Assembly: GCA_022606425.2 (NCBI GenBank) | Contig: JAHDVF020000089.1 | Location: forward strand, 124,001 to 188,000 | Source of the DNA: Lepidostoma basale | Lineage: Eukaryota; Arthropoda; Insecta; Trichoptera; Lepidostomatidae | DNA: 64,000 bases | Reading direction: 5' to 3' | In this document: in pieces, positions 51,490-60,990 of the stretch | Numbering within the stretch: position 1 is the first letter of the stretch | Layout: every line of letters starts with the position of its first letter | Translations under genes and position numbers: made by a program | Notes under the pieces: model-generated | Databases searched by the model: none | The model's input: the letters and a program-made list of their open reading frames with translations, nothing else | What the model was told of the DNA's origin: nothing

Positions 51490-51945
51490 AAACATTGTTT
51501 AAAAATCGTAAACAATCCACAACAATATGTAATATTTTGAATAAATTATATAGGTAAGTTCGCGTAATTTGTCAACACTGGATAACAATGAATAACGTTC
51601 AAACACAACACGTTGACAAATTGGGTAAATAACAAGAACGCGCGTATGTTAATGGCGGAGAGCAAAATTATAACAATATCCTTACACTCCAATCTAGCCC
51701 AATAATAGGATTAGCATAATTCTCAATATAAATTCAATGAAACCGAAGTGAGGCTGGGATGATGCTGCTCTAGCTATTGTTGGGCTGCCCATACACCGTA
51801 ACATACTCGTATAGCTGACAAGTCAAAAAACATATATTTCCATACAATTAATTTTGTTTTTTTTTCGTTTACTTTGAACTATCACGATGCAGTCTCCATT
51901 TTAATAATTTTGCATGAATCATCGACTGTATACTGGTAATAAAAA
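51490..51945. other. No recognisable feature
   Basis: AT-rich with no repeat match. Confidence 0.4.
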
Positions 51946-52005
51946 CTATTTGTACAACTGTTAATGAAAAAACTTTGTTTTTATATCACAATTGTATTTT
52001 ATTTT

Positions 52006-52047
52006 ACGATAGCTGTTTCATCAACCAATATTGACATCATCAGGTGT
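52006..52047 (-). ncRNA. Hammerhead-like motif, family H, copy 2
   Basis: CUGAUGA (52043-52037), extra U, stem II GUCAAU-AUUG-GUUGAU (six pairs, two wobble), GAA, stem III ACAGCUAU, cleavage base C52008. Compared with 5942-5986, the C-G closing the loop has become U-G, so pairing is kept. Flanking element words (TTATTTTAC, ATCACAATTGTATTTTATTT) match copy 1. Confidence 0.6.
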
Positions 52048-52254
52048 TACAAGTATCATAGTGTTTCGGCCAAAACAATGGACTATTTGATTTGTTCATT
52101 TAAATTTCTGACAGTGAAATAAAACAGCAGTTCACAATTTTTAAATAAATAGTGTTATCTGTTGTCGAAATATCTATTTATAAATAGTGTCAACTATGAT
52201 CGAATTATCTATTTATAAATAATTTAACTTAATAACACTCGAAACTTCATCAAA

Positions 52255-52335
52255 TTCAACACAAAACACATCGCTTTCTAGAAGTTTTTATAATATTTTA
52301 TGAAAATGAAATGTTTCACCTTCCCAGGGTATTGA
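52255..52335 (-). mobile_element. Family D element, minus copy
   Basis: UUGUCAA, extra U, ACC-UGGGAA-GGU, GAAACAUUUC, then the family words ACTTCTAGAAAGCG. The core has A6 to U. Confidence 0.45.
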
Positions 52336-52394
52336 CAAACGAAAGGAATAAAATGGGCGGATTCATCAATATTCCAAAATTATTACTAGATATT

Positions 52395-52492
52395 AATAAA
52401 TTTGATAATCCCCTAGCAAGGAAAATGTATCATTCTAACAAAATTTAACGAAACTTTTAGAAAATGGACGATTTTATAAATACTGAATATTT
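52395..52492 (+). mobile_element. Family D element, plus copy
   Basis: TTTGATAATCCCCTAGCAAG, then GAAAATGTATCATTCTAACA, then ACTTTTAGAAAATGGACG. Faces the minus copy at 52255-52335, as in a foldback pair with a short unrelated spacer. Confidence 0.45.
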
Positions 52493-52765
52493 TATATAAA
52501 GTTTCATGTTGAAGAAACAAATGATTGTTTTTGTTCGATTGCGTAATAAAAAAAATGATTATTTTAGGTCAAGACGTTGACTGTGAAAATCCATTTAAGA
52601 GTATATTAAGAAGACGAGAAAAATATACTCAAAAGTGGAAAATAAAATTTTATGTAACTTTGTTTAACATCCACATTTCCATCCATTTAAAAATGTATAT
52701 ACAGAAAGGTAATTTTTGTAATTTTGTACTTTTAAGAATGAGTCAAAATATATTATTAATTTAAG

Positions 52766-52975
52766 TATAGATAAATCTGAGGATGGAGGTCACCTCCGAA
52801 AAAAATATAGTATAAAATATTTTTATTTAAAAAAATATTTATTTCAAAAGTGGACATTAATTGTGTAATAAATTCTCGTTCCAAATTAAAAATGTGTTTT
52901 AGAAGCACATTTTTTAGTATATAATTTAATCCAAATATGAATTTACAACACAAAGTGAAGGCATCATTACAAGAA
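52766..52975 (+). mobile_element. Hammerhead element with E/F-type 3' box
   Basis: CUGAGGA (52777-52783), extra U, stem II GGAGG-UCA-CCUCC (five perfect pairs), GAA, then an A-rich stretch instead of a palindromic stem III. After about 150 nt come AAATATGAATTTACAACAC and AAAGTGAAGGC, the E/F 3' box. Confidence 0.5.
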
Positions 52976-53049
52976 AATAGTTTAATGATATGGTTCCAGT
53001 AACAACCGCTTTAGATTTAACTCATCAATTTAGTCAAGGTGTGCGGCAT

Positions 53050-53990
53050 ACTTTAGAATGAGCTCAATTAGAAAACAGATAGAACCGTGCCGTTGTACGG
53101 AACAGTTCGGCAGAGTTAAATGGCTTTTGCCGAAAGATTACGTAGGATCCGTCAGAGCTGATGAAGTACTTGGAGATATTGAATTATGGCGGTATCTCCT
53201 TGATGCGTCACGACACACTAAAGCAACTCGGGCAAGGACTTTGGAGATCGCTTATCTACAGGCTTTCAAATTATTGATTTATGAAAACATCGCCAATACA
53301 ACATGGGACAGAGAAGGTGCCTGGATATGCGGTGTTACAAAAAAACACTATTTAACACCCAGCGCCCTTGGAAACGACACAAAGTCGACAAAACAAGAGA
53401 AATAAGACCATTCTATCTAGGCATGCTAGACTACCAATCATTGGAAATTAGACAAATTGTCCATTTGGGTGTTAATTTTTGTTCAACTGATTCGTGGTCG
53501 AATACGTAGCTCGGATATTTTGAATGAATTGTCTTGGTTTGTCCCTGACAATTATCTGTGATAAATAGCATCACAGAGTATTTCATCTGCCAATGTGTAG
53601 AAACAACCTACCTAAGGTAATGCCCGTGGACAGGGCAATAATCCTAAACCGCATCTCTTCGGATGTGGACATTTTTCACGATAGTGAGGCTACCCGCAGA
53701 AAGCATCTATCTCTTATATTATATATTAACTTGGTATTTACTTTTCTTGTTTTTCTAATTGAACTACATTATTTCTTTTGACTTAAATATTTTTATTATT
53801 ATTGTTTTATGTTTTTTTCTTATCATGTTCCTTTTTACTTATTTATTTATTTATTTTTCCTAAAAATTATCATTGTTTTTAAATTGTAATTATATACGAA
53901 TTGTAGAATGTTATATCTGTAATGATTGTGATTTTTTTATTTAATAAATTGAATTGAATTGAATAGAATTGAATCAAGCCATCCCTACAA
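53050..53990 (+). mobile_element. Probable retroelement 3' part with TTGAA tail
   Basis: Frames 53058-53405 (starting MSSIRKQIEPCRCTEQFGRV, 115 residues) and 53593-53781 (MCRNNLPKVMPVDRAIILNR) are separated by stops. The region ends AATAAATTGAATTGAATTGA, then ATAGAATTGAAT, a simple-repeat 3' tail typical of non-LTR elements. I do not recognise the proteins. A decayed host pseudogene is the alternative. Confidence 0.35.
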
Positions 53991-54119
53991 AATTAGTTTG
54001 CCATTGAGGCGAAGAAGAAGACCAATACGATAAATCTAATCTAAACAATTCAATCAAAATAACAAACGATTAAATTTTTATTCACATAGTCTTAGTTCCA
54101 AATTGCCGAATACAAATAT

Positions 54120-54246
54120 TCTAACATTGATTGCTAAACTATTCCACACCAGACCAGACAGTGTGAGAATCACACTGTCATCGCTGAGAATCGAACCCGG
54201 GACATTCGGTGCAGTCATAGCACATACCACTCTGCCACGAAGGTTT
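54120..54246 (-). mobile_element. tRNA-derived SINE, head and first body part
   Basis: Minus-strand A-box region CGTGGCAGAGTGGTATGTGC and B box GGGTTCGATTCTC, then CACACTGTCTGGTCTGGTGT. Truncated after that. Confidence 0.75.
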
Positions 54247-54299
54247 TATGTAATAATAATAATTCTTTGATACGAAGTCATTACTTGGCGGTTTTACAT

Positions 54300-54470
54300 A
54301 TTTAAAAATAAAATTAAACATTTTTTCACTTACACTTGTGTACGAGTATATCCCCGAGGAAGCTTGGTACAGAATGAAACCGGTTGCCGCTATTAATTCA
54401 ATAAAGTGGTTTATACTTAGTGAAAAAATGTTTAATTATATTTTAAAATAATAATTCTAGTTTAATATTA
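54300..54470 (+). mobile_element. ACCGGU-type hammerhead element, copy with U4 to C
   Basis: CCGAGGA (54354-54360), extra A, stem II degenerate, GAA, ACCGGU, U, GCCGCUAUU, then AATAAAGTGGTTTATACTTA, matching 17861-18230. Confidence 0.5.
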
Positions 54471-54618
54471 CAATAAAATTAAGTAACCAGTAATAAATAT
54501 TGCGAATAAATAAATAATTTATTCTATGTTCGCCATACTTTGTGTTGTAGATGTTTTATTTGTCTTTTTCTTTTTTATATACTTCGTATATACAAAACTA
54601 AGTTTAAAAAAAAAGTAT

Positions 54619-54667
54619 TATATATCAGACATGCTTCGGACAACCGGTCCTTCTTCAGTGATACATA
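54619..54667 (-). ncRNA. Hammerhead-like motif, family E copy 3, minus arm (best stem I)
   Basis: Stem I UAUGUAUCA against UGAUAUAUA forms nine consecutive pairs with one U-G. Core CUGAAGA (54658-54652), extra A, stem II GGAC-CGGUU-GUCC (four perfect pairs), GAA, stem III GCAUGU (A15.1 to G, leaving G-U), cleavage base C54628. Apart from A15.1 all conserved positions are present. Confidence 0.65.
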
Positions 54668-54831
54668 TTTAAAATATTATAAAATTGTTTAAAAATATGA
54701 TCGGTTTTGACAGATGTTATAAAGACTTATTTTGGAACGTTTATGCTTTTGTTATAACAAATATTATGAATCAATTAAAAATAATAATGTTAAGTTCTTA
54801 TTGGGGTTCAGGTAATTACTTACTATTGGTC

Positions 54832-54862
54832 TTGACGAAGGACCGGTTGTTCGAAACATGTT
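54832..54862 (+). ncRNA. Hammerhead-like motif, family E copy 3, plus arm
   Basis: UUGACGA (C3 to U without the G8 change), extra A, stem II GGAC-CGGUU-GUUC (four pairs, one G-U), GAA, ACAUGU, U. No stem I. Likely inactive. Confidence 0.4.
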
Positions 54863-54934
54863 TGATATGTAATTTAAAAAAAAAAATAGTTTTTTATATA
54901 CAAAGTATGTAAAAAAGACAAATAATTAATTAAT

Positions 54935-55370
54935 GAAAACAATATTGAGGCATCTTAGATTGAGAATCACAGGAATCACGATATCTCGATGTACATCGAT
55001 CTGGTTCGCGCTGCGTTACTTTTATACTTAGACGCCAGACAATTAAGGAAACAACAGATTGAAATCGTAAAACGGAAACGAACAGTTTAAAATGAAAACA
55101 TGACTCGGTGGAATGGAGGCAATACGGCGGGAATCAAAAACTATTCCGCGGCGAACCATCGCCACCGCGGCACACTGGTCCGGAATAGTTTCCATTGTCA
55201 GCGCCACGACCGCAATTAAGAACAAATTAATTAAGACTTTGGGAGCTGTTAATCCGAAAATGTTCCGACGATTGCCGCGTTAATGGGGCGGCATACGCTG
55301 ACCTCGCGTGGCCGCCTCGTTAGGATCCTAAGACGTACAACGAAGGAAAGAAAAGACAAATCTCAAGAGG
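54935..55370. other. No firm feature; GC-richer patch
   Basis: 55100-55320 is GC-richer (TTCCGCGGCGAACCATCGCC, GGCGGCATACGCTGACC). Possibly conserved non-coding DNA. The antisense frame at 55043-55225 has no motif. Confidence 0.35.
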
Positions 55371-55374
55371 ATAT

Positions 55375-55832
55375 CTTAAGGATTAATTGTATCTCAATAG
55401 AGACGAAGATGTAAATTATTTTGGAAACAGAATATGGTGGTCGAGACGTTTACAGGACTTATGACCTGTCATTGATTGGGTTAAGCGATCGTTTTATGTA
55501 ATACAACGTTCCCCATTTCGCCCTTCATACGACCACCACGTCTGACATTTTTTTGAAAGATGTATATAAGCTACTATGATTAGGAACATTTCACATATTT
55601 TAGTTTAATCTACACTAGCGCCATCTATTAAGATTAGATGTAAGTATTATGCAGAATATCTTTATTAATGCAATGTGAAAGGCTATCAACTCAATTATCA
55701 CTCATTGCTAGACAACGCCTGGAGAAAACTCTCCAATTTTTAACTTGAACCAGTTTTTATACAACATTTTGTTTTGAATGTATACAAATACTTGTAGACA
55801 AATACTGGATTTTACCCATTACGGGTTAATCA
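55375..55832. mobile_element. Foldback family C, copy 8 (permuted complete unit)
   Basis: Starts at TTGTATCTCAATAGAGACGA, runs through CTGTCATTGATTGGGTTAAG and CTACACTAGCGCCATCTATT to CGCCTGGAGAAAACTCTCC, and finishes with the outer block (GAATGTATACAAATACTTGT, then GGATTTTACCCATTACGGGT). Here the outer block lies at the far end and not before the start, so it shows the full unit in order. Confidence 0.8.
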
Positions 55833-55837
55833 TCTTC

Positions 55838-55985
55838 TTCTTCTCCTTAGTGTAGGCCTTGTGGCCTGTTTCTTAAGAGGAATTGGCCTCCAACGAGCTC
55901 GACTCCTAGCTGTCGTTCCCCCTCTTTAGCGGTTTGCCCGGGGGTCGCCTACCTTGAGGCTGGTAGTGCAACCTTGGAATCATAA
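55838..55985 (-). mobile_element. Non-LTR retrotransposon 3' scrap
   Basis: CTTCTTCTTCTCCTTAGTG (GAAGAAG tail) and reversed words like those at 16918 (GGCCTGTTTCTTAAGAGG, CCTAGCTGTC). Confidence 0.5.
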
Positions 55986-56036
55986 TTTAATCAAATAATT
56001 TAATAACTTCTTCCAATTTGTCTCTATTTAGACACC

Positions 56037-56069
56037 GACCGGTTTCGCCAGGCTGGCTGGCATTGACAG
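56037..56069 (-). ncRNA. Hammerhead-like variant motif (U6 type), copy 2
   Basis: CUGUCAA, extra U, stem II GCCAG-CCAGC-CUGGC (five perfect pairs), GAA, stem III ACCGGU, C. Core A6 is U and G8 is A. Shares layout and most bases with 24590-24622, including flanking CUGGU/CAGU and GUGUC words. Confidence 0.4.
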
Positions 56070-56137
56070 ACCAGTCGGTCCATCATTAATTATGATTTAA
56101 AATGACGGTATTTAATTATTATTTAAAATGAACTTCT

Positions 56138-56246
56138 ATCTAGATGGTTTGGACACATAGAAAGAATAATGGTAAAAAAGTGTATGTTAACGATGTAAAT
56201 GGAACAAGAAATAGAGGAAGACCGAGGAAAACGTGGCACGATCAAC
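56138..56246 (+). mobile_element. LINE-A internal scrap
   Basis: RWFGHIERI, VYVNDVNGTRNRGRPRKTWH: the GSLRWFG to WHDQ segment without a 3' end. Confidence 0.65.
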
Positions 56247-56249
56247 CAT

Positions 56250-56990
56250 CGATCATTGTTGTTTATAAACTGAAACACAGGAAATATATCTTAATATATA
56301 ATAAATATAAACAATAGGTTATCAAATCGTGATTGAATCAGGTCTTGAAGTTATATTTGTATCAAAGTGATATGAATTACACAAAAAAAACATTATTTCA
56401 TTGCGGATTGAGTGTCAGTTTGCCGTAAGTGTAAGGCTTGCAAAATACATTTAAGGCAACCCGCCACAAATGGCAGACTGAACTTGTGAACAATTTCACA
56501 TTCAATGAGGATGAAATAATAAATTAAAACGTTTATCGAAAGCAGATGGAGGGTTTATGTTGAAATGCCTCTGTCAATGTCGATATTGAGAATCGCGCCC
56601 CGCGGGAATGGGCTATTACAAGAAAATGTGTAGTAGCTTGGCGTAATGAAGATTGTAATGTCTAGCAGTTACATAATTGTAATAAACAATTCATCGAGCC
56701 ATTGATCATATCAGAACAAGTTCCACGAAGGAAATCAATAGTCGATAACATTTTAATTTACTAAAATAAATTTTATTTCTAACAACGATTGTCTTTTTCT
56801 TGATGAAAGTGTACGATCATGATATGGCACACGACAATAGCAATGAATTCAATGGCGTGGTGCTGAAAAACGAGACATCAGATTTAAAATGTAGAGGAGT
56901 TTAATTTTAATTTAATTTCAGGCGCATTGGCATTGTTGTATTTGTGGTATCTATTATCAATATTATTATATATTAAATATTATTTCTTCC
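56250..56990. other. No recognisable feature
   Basis: Mixed AT-rich DNA. No repeat or motif before the LINE-A insertion. Confidence 0.4.
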
Positions 56991-57002
56991 ATGGTTTATT
57001 CA

Positions 57003-57822
57003 TAGTGCGGACGAATTACAAGTCTTGGTGTCGAGAATGCATGAGGTATGCAAGTCAAATGATTTAATGATGAATGTCTGAAAGTCAAAGGTGATGGTTT
57101 TCGAAAGGGAAGAGCAAATGACAGTTTGTAATATAAGTGTGAACGAAGAGAACTTGGAACAGGTGAGGGAATTTGCGTATTTAGGTAGCATGTCCACAGC
57201 AGATGCCCGAACGGATAGTGACGTCGAAAGAAGGGTTGGTGCGGGTAACAAAGTGAATGGAGCTTTAAAAATAGTTATTGGAAACAAGAATTTATCAATG
57301 AAAGCGAAAACGGCCGTTCACAATGGAGTTCTGGTCCCAAACCTAATGTATGGAAGCGAAGCATGGAACTGGCAGAAGAAGGATGAGAGTAGAATAAATG
57401 CGGTAGAGATGAGGTCCCTAAGACGTATGTGTGGTAGAACGATATACGACAGAATCTCAAATGCTGATATAAGAAAGGAATGTAGAGCGGAAGAAGGTAT
57501 TATGAACAAAATTATGAAAGGATCGCTGCGTTGGTTCGGACATATGGAACGCATGGATGGAGAAAGAATGGTTAAGAAAGTATACGTTAATGATGTAAAT
57601 GGGGTACGAAGTCGAGGCAGACCGAGGAAAACATGGCATGACCAAATTAATCAAATTTTAAAGGTTGGTCATGTTATAAGTCGGAGGAATCGACGTGCGT
57701 GTATGACTCGTTGTATGAATGTGGAGGAAGCTAGAGAGGTTTGCCAGGATAGAGTAGTGTGGCGGTCTATTCTCTCTGCCTACGCCTGCGGGGAAACGGC
57801 GTGATGGTTTGTTGTTGTTGTT
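57003..57822 (+). mobile_element. LINE-A insertion with 11-bp target duplication and long open frame
   Basis: Flanked by TGGTTTATTCA (56992-57002 and 57823-57833). Codes from ..SADELQVLV through CKSNDLMMNV, a stop (TGA at 57078), then 237 uninterrupted codons ending ILSAYACGETA and a GTTTGTTGTTGTT tail. 5'-truncated after the RT active site. Very similar to 37343-38325 but without its later frameshifts, so a recent insertion. The target is a reversed E/F 3' box (CACCATTACTTTGTGTTGCG follows). Confidence 0.9.
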
Positions 57823-57946
57823 TGGTTTATTCACCATTACTTTGTGTTGCGGATTAATTAAATTAAACAAAAAAAATGTAACACAAAACTTTATTATCAA
57901 GTATAATACAAAGAAAAAATATTGTTCAATTAATTTATATTAATCT

Positions 57947-58048
57947 ACTTTGGGAATTAAAAAAAACATTGTTTAAACCACTTTAAACAATGTTTAAAGA
58001 TGTCTAAAAAGTGGTTTAAACAATGTTTTTTAAATTCCCAAAGTAGAT
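57947..58048. repeat. 102-bp near-perfect palindrome
   Basis: TAATCTACTTTGGGAATT and AAACATTGTTTAAACCACTT mirror AAGTGGTTTAAACAATGTTT and AATTCCCAAAGTAGATTA. The centre is AAACAATGTTTAAAGATGTC, itself partly self-complementary. Confidence 0.9.
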
Positions 58049-58049
58049 T

Positions 58050-58548
58050 ACTATGGAATTCCAACTTAACTTAACTTTCTTAACTTTCAATAAGCTAATT
58101 TATATTAAATCATTTTTTTTTTTTTTTTTAACATGGATGTAAAACTCTATAATAAATATTCTTGAAAAAGCCTTTTTTCTAGAATTTTTTTTATGTTAGT
58201 GACAATATAAAACAGACGTTTTAATAATATTGTCTACTCTTCCCACAGCTATATTAAGATTTTGTCCACTTTTCCTACAATTTCGGCGACACGGTCTAAT
58301 TTGATCGTTCCTTGCACTGACATCACATATGGCAAGTTGGTTCTGCAAAATGGGATTTGAAATAATCCATACGAATGCTATCCGAAACACAACACAATGA
58401 AGGATATTTTTCAAAATAAATCACTTTCTGATTAGACAGTTTATTTAATAAATAGAACATTATGACGTCACCCACAATAATGGCGGAAAACATCATTTTT
58501 GTGGCAACAAGCGGATTTTAATAATTCAAATATAAAGCTAATTAACTA
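58050..58548. other. No firm feature
   Basis: AT-rich with a T-run near 58110. Weak family-D words (TTCTAGAATTTTTTTTATG, AAAACAGACGTTTT) at 58165-58220. The antisense frame at 58196-58414 is unrecognised. Confidence 0.35.
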
Positions 58549-58549
58549 A

Positions 58550-58690
58550 CCGTCTAATCACGCCGTCCCTTCGAAAGGGGAATGCAGAAATAATGGACTG
58601 AAACACTGTTATTTTCTGACATACCTTTATCGCTTCCTCAACATTCTTACGAACATGGGTTTCTCCGACTCCTCACGTGCCCGACATATA
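58550..58690 (-). mobile_element. LINE-A 3' end, decayed
   Basis: Reversed tail, GETA region (CACGCCGTCCCTTCGAAAGG) and RRACMTR scrap with deletions. Confidence 0.65.
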
Positions 58691-58711
58691 AAAAAATGTC
58701 GATACTAAAAG

Positions 58712-59197
58712 AATCATGAAAACTATGGATAATTTGAGGAGTTGTAGTTATCTTTTATTGGAGGTTAGTAGTCAAACCTCTAAGAGGTGTGCACACGAAA
58801 ATATTGTTCCCAATACAAACTACAAAAAGCGTCACGAAAACTATGGATAATTTGAGGAGTTGAAGATATATTTTATTGGAGGTTGGTAGTCAAACCGCGA
58901 ACCCCGGGCAATGTGGCACATATTGCTTAGTGCCATAGCAGATAGAGAGAGGACGAATGGCGAGCTTCCAGCGCCATAAAACTGGATACACCCAGCTAAG
59001 GGAAGGTAACCCTGACAGAAAATCCTCCAGAGAAGGCAAGGGGATACCACTCTGGATATTTTTCCCCAGATCATCACTATGAGGTCTACTCAAGGGTGAT
59101 AGTCAACGTTAGGGAGACCTGACAAGACACAGAAATAAGAAGAAGAAGTCAAACCTCTAAGAGGTGTGCACACGGAAATATTGTTCCCAATACTATC
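58712..59197. repeat. About 115-bp tandem duplication, second copy split by a retroposon
   Basis: GAAAACTATGGATAATTTGA, then GAGGTGTGCACACG, then AATATTGTTCCCAATAC occurs at 58716-58824 and again at 58838-58896 plus 59147-59195. Confidence 0.85.
58897..59146 (+). mobile_element. Retroposon family K with 9-bp target duplication
   Basis: AGTCAAACC flanks both sides (58888-58896 and 59147-59155). The element ends GGGAGACCTGACAAGACAC, then AATAAGAAGAAG. Shares its body with the minus copy at 13860-14195. 250 bp. Confidence 0.8.
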
Positions 59198-59229
59198 TAA
59201 AAGGAATAAAGACGCGTTATTCCATCAAT

Positions 59230-59605
59230 GAGTAGGGTTTCCATAATCTTTTTTGGATTTCCTCTTTGAAGTAAGCAGGAACTGCAGTGTAATATCCGCG
59301 GATCGGTGTCTGAGGAGGGTAAGGCAGGGCAAGGGGGCGGTCTTTCCGGATTAGGTCGCGGACCGCAGCGGGGAGGGAAGGGGTTGGAATGGGATCATTT
59401 GTGAGCCCCGACACGGAAAGTGCTCGATTGGGTGAACGGAAACGAAAACGAAAAAGGCATTTGTAGGCGAACTAGCGGAAGGCATCAACTTTAATGAGAA
59501 AATGTATTTATTTATTATATAAAACGGTGTTAGCTGAACGTTTAAGACAATGTTGAAATGTATTCGCAAGCGATAATGTACAAATTTGGTATAATATTAA
59601 GGTTT
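59230..59605. other. GC-richer block, unidentified
   Basis: 59290-59425 is purine/GC-rich (GGCAGGGCAAGGGGGCGGTC, GCGGGGAGGGAAGGGGTTGG). No motif or exon could be assigned. Confidence 0.3.
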
Positions 59606-59611
59606 ATACTA

Positions 59612-59690
59612 TAGGTTCCCAACCGTTTCTAGGCCATTTTCGCTAAACAAGAACAATTCCCCTTCTCCTATAACAGTTTAACCAAGTGTT
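59612..59690. mobile_element. hAT-like terminus
   Basis: TATAGGTTCCCAACCGTTTC, then TAGGCCATTTTCGC resembles the left ends at 5009 and 33242. No second end. Abuts LINE-A at 59700. Confidence 0.4.
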
Positions 59691-59699
59691 AAAATATTG

Positions 59700-59897
59700 C
59701 ACGTGGCACGATCAAATAAATCAAATATTGAATGTAGGTCATTTGAGGAGTCAGAGAAATCGACGCGCGTGCATGACACGATGTATGAATGTTGAGGAAT
59801 CGAGAGAAATATGTCAGGAACGAAAAGTGTGGCAGTCCATTCTTTCTGCCTACCCCTTCGGGGAGACGGTGTGATGGTTAGTTAGTTAGTTAGTTAA
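59700..59897 (+). mobile_element. LINE-A 3' end
   Basis: TWHDQINQILNVGHLRSQRN through ILSAYPFGETV, stop, GTTAGTTAGTTAGTTAG tail. Confidence 0.85.
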
Positions 59898-59959
59898 AAA
59901 TATTTCTGCACATTATCCATCTAAGTACAACATTAAAAAATATTATCAAATGTGGTAAA

Positions 59960-60482
59960 AAAAATGGCAGTGCATAATGAACTTAGATGGCAGTACATAA
60001 TGGTTTTCTTGTCCCGACCTTTATGTATGGAAGTGAAGCATGGAACTGGCAAAAGAAAGTAGAATAAACGCAGTAGAAATAAGATCTCTAAGACGAATGT
60101 GTGGTAAATCTGCATATGGAGTGTCAAATGCAAGTATAAGAAGTGAATGCGGTGCGAATGAAAGTGTTATGAACAAAATAATGAAAGGATCGTTAAGATG
60201 GTTTGGACACATGGAAAGAATGAGTGAAGACAGAATGGTGACAAAGGTATATACAAACGACCTGAACGGAGCGAGAAATAGATGAAGACCGAGGAAAACG
60301 TGGCACAATCAAATCAATCAAATATTAAATGTCGGTCACGTGAGGAGTCGGAGAAATCGACGTGCGTGCAAGACAATATGTATGAATGTAGAGGATTCGA
60401 GAGAAGTATGTCAAGACAGAACAGTGTGGCGTTAAATTCTTTCTGCCTACCCCTCCGGAGAGACGGCGTGATGGTTTGTTTA
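59960..60482 (+). mobile_element. LINE-A copy
   Basis: FLVPTFMYGSEAWNWQK, SLRRMCGKSAYGVSNASIR, GSLRWFGHMERMSEDRMV and GRPRKTWHNQINQ segments. A stop replaces Arg at 60283 (AGATGA). Ends at a GETA-like stop and GTTTGTTTAG tail. Closest to the copy at 43731-44133. Confidence 0.8.
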
Positions 60483-60739
60483 GTTTTTTAGTTTTTGGTA
60501 AAAAAAAAATATTGAAAATTAACGTGTTATCCAAACGTAGTTCTGAGTGCAAAACATCGAATAAGCTACGTCGAGAAGGTGATTTGCGTTTCTATGAAAG
60601 ACAAGACAGAGATATTCTTAACACAAGGGTATTATATAGTTTTACGTATCAAAATGCGGATTATTGTCAAGAGTGTATTTAGAGTTTAAGTTGTAGTAAT
60701 TTATTTTTAGATAAACTTTTTAGATAAACTTTGGAATTC

Positions 60740-60990
60740 CATAATGACGAATTTTGATGAATTAAAACACTGTTTTTATTTCACTTTTGAGTTTATTTTT
60801 CTCGACATGTTTCGAAGGCTTACACGAGCTTACGAGAACGATATAAACTTGGAACAATGTAAACTGCGACGATATAAAATTTATATCGTTCTCCTGATGA
60901 TGAAAACCTTCGAAACATGTCGAAAAAAATAAACTCAAAAGCGCAGAAAACAGTGTTTAAATTCATAAAAAATCGTCATTATGGAATTCA
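60740..60990. mobile_element. Foldback hammerhead element, family G
   Basis: GGAATTCCATAATGACGA, AAACACTGTTTTTATTTCAC and TTTTCTCGACATGTTTCGAA at the left mirror CATGTCGAAAAAAATAAACT, AAACAGTGTTTAAATTCATA and TCGTCATTATGGAATTC at the right. The minus arm keeps stem I and III but lost its core. The plus arm has a full core. The 3' words AACAGTGCTAATGCCTCAAG are shared with 10665. Confidence 0.8.
60889..60926 (+). ncRNA. Hammerhead-like motif, family G copy 2
   Basis: CUGAUGA core intact (60894-60900), extra U, shortened stem II GAA-AACC-UUC, GAA, stem III ACAUGU (60915-60920), cleavage base C60921. Stem I UUCUC/GAAAA has four of five pairs. AATAAA follows at about 60929. Confidence 0.6.

Larger units (their letters stand above)
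54515..54930. mobile_element. Foldback hammerhead element, family E, copy 3
   Basis: Reversed 3' box (ATGTTCGCCATACTTTGTG) and TTTTTTATATACTTCG at the left. Minus-strand hammerhead at 54619-54667; plus-strand hammerhead at 54832-54862; right end TTATATACAAAGTATGTAAA, then AAAGACAAAT. The middle is unrelated AT-rich DNA plus the GGTTTTGACAGATGTTATAA inner word shared with copy 1. Confidence 0.75.

Noticed and set aside
53058..53405. Conserved host gene exon
   Set aside because: No recognisable domain, followed by stops and a simple-repeat TTGAA tail. Retained only as a probable retroelement fragment.
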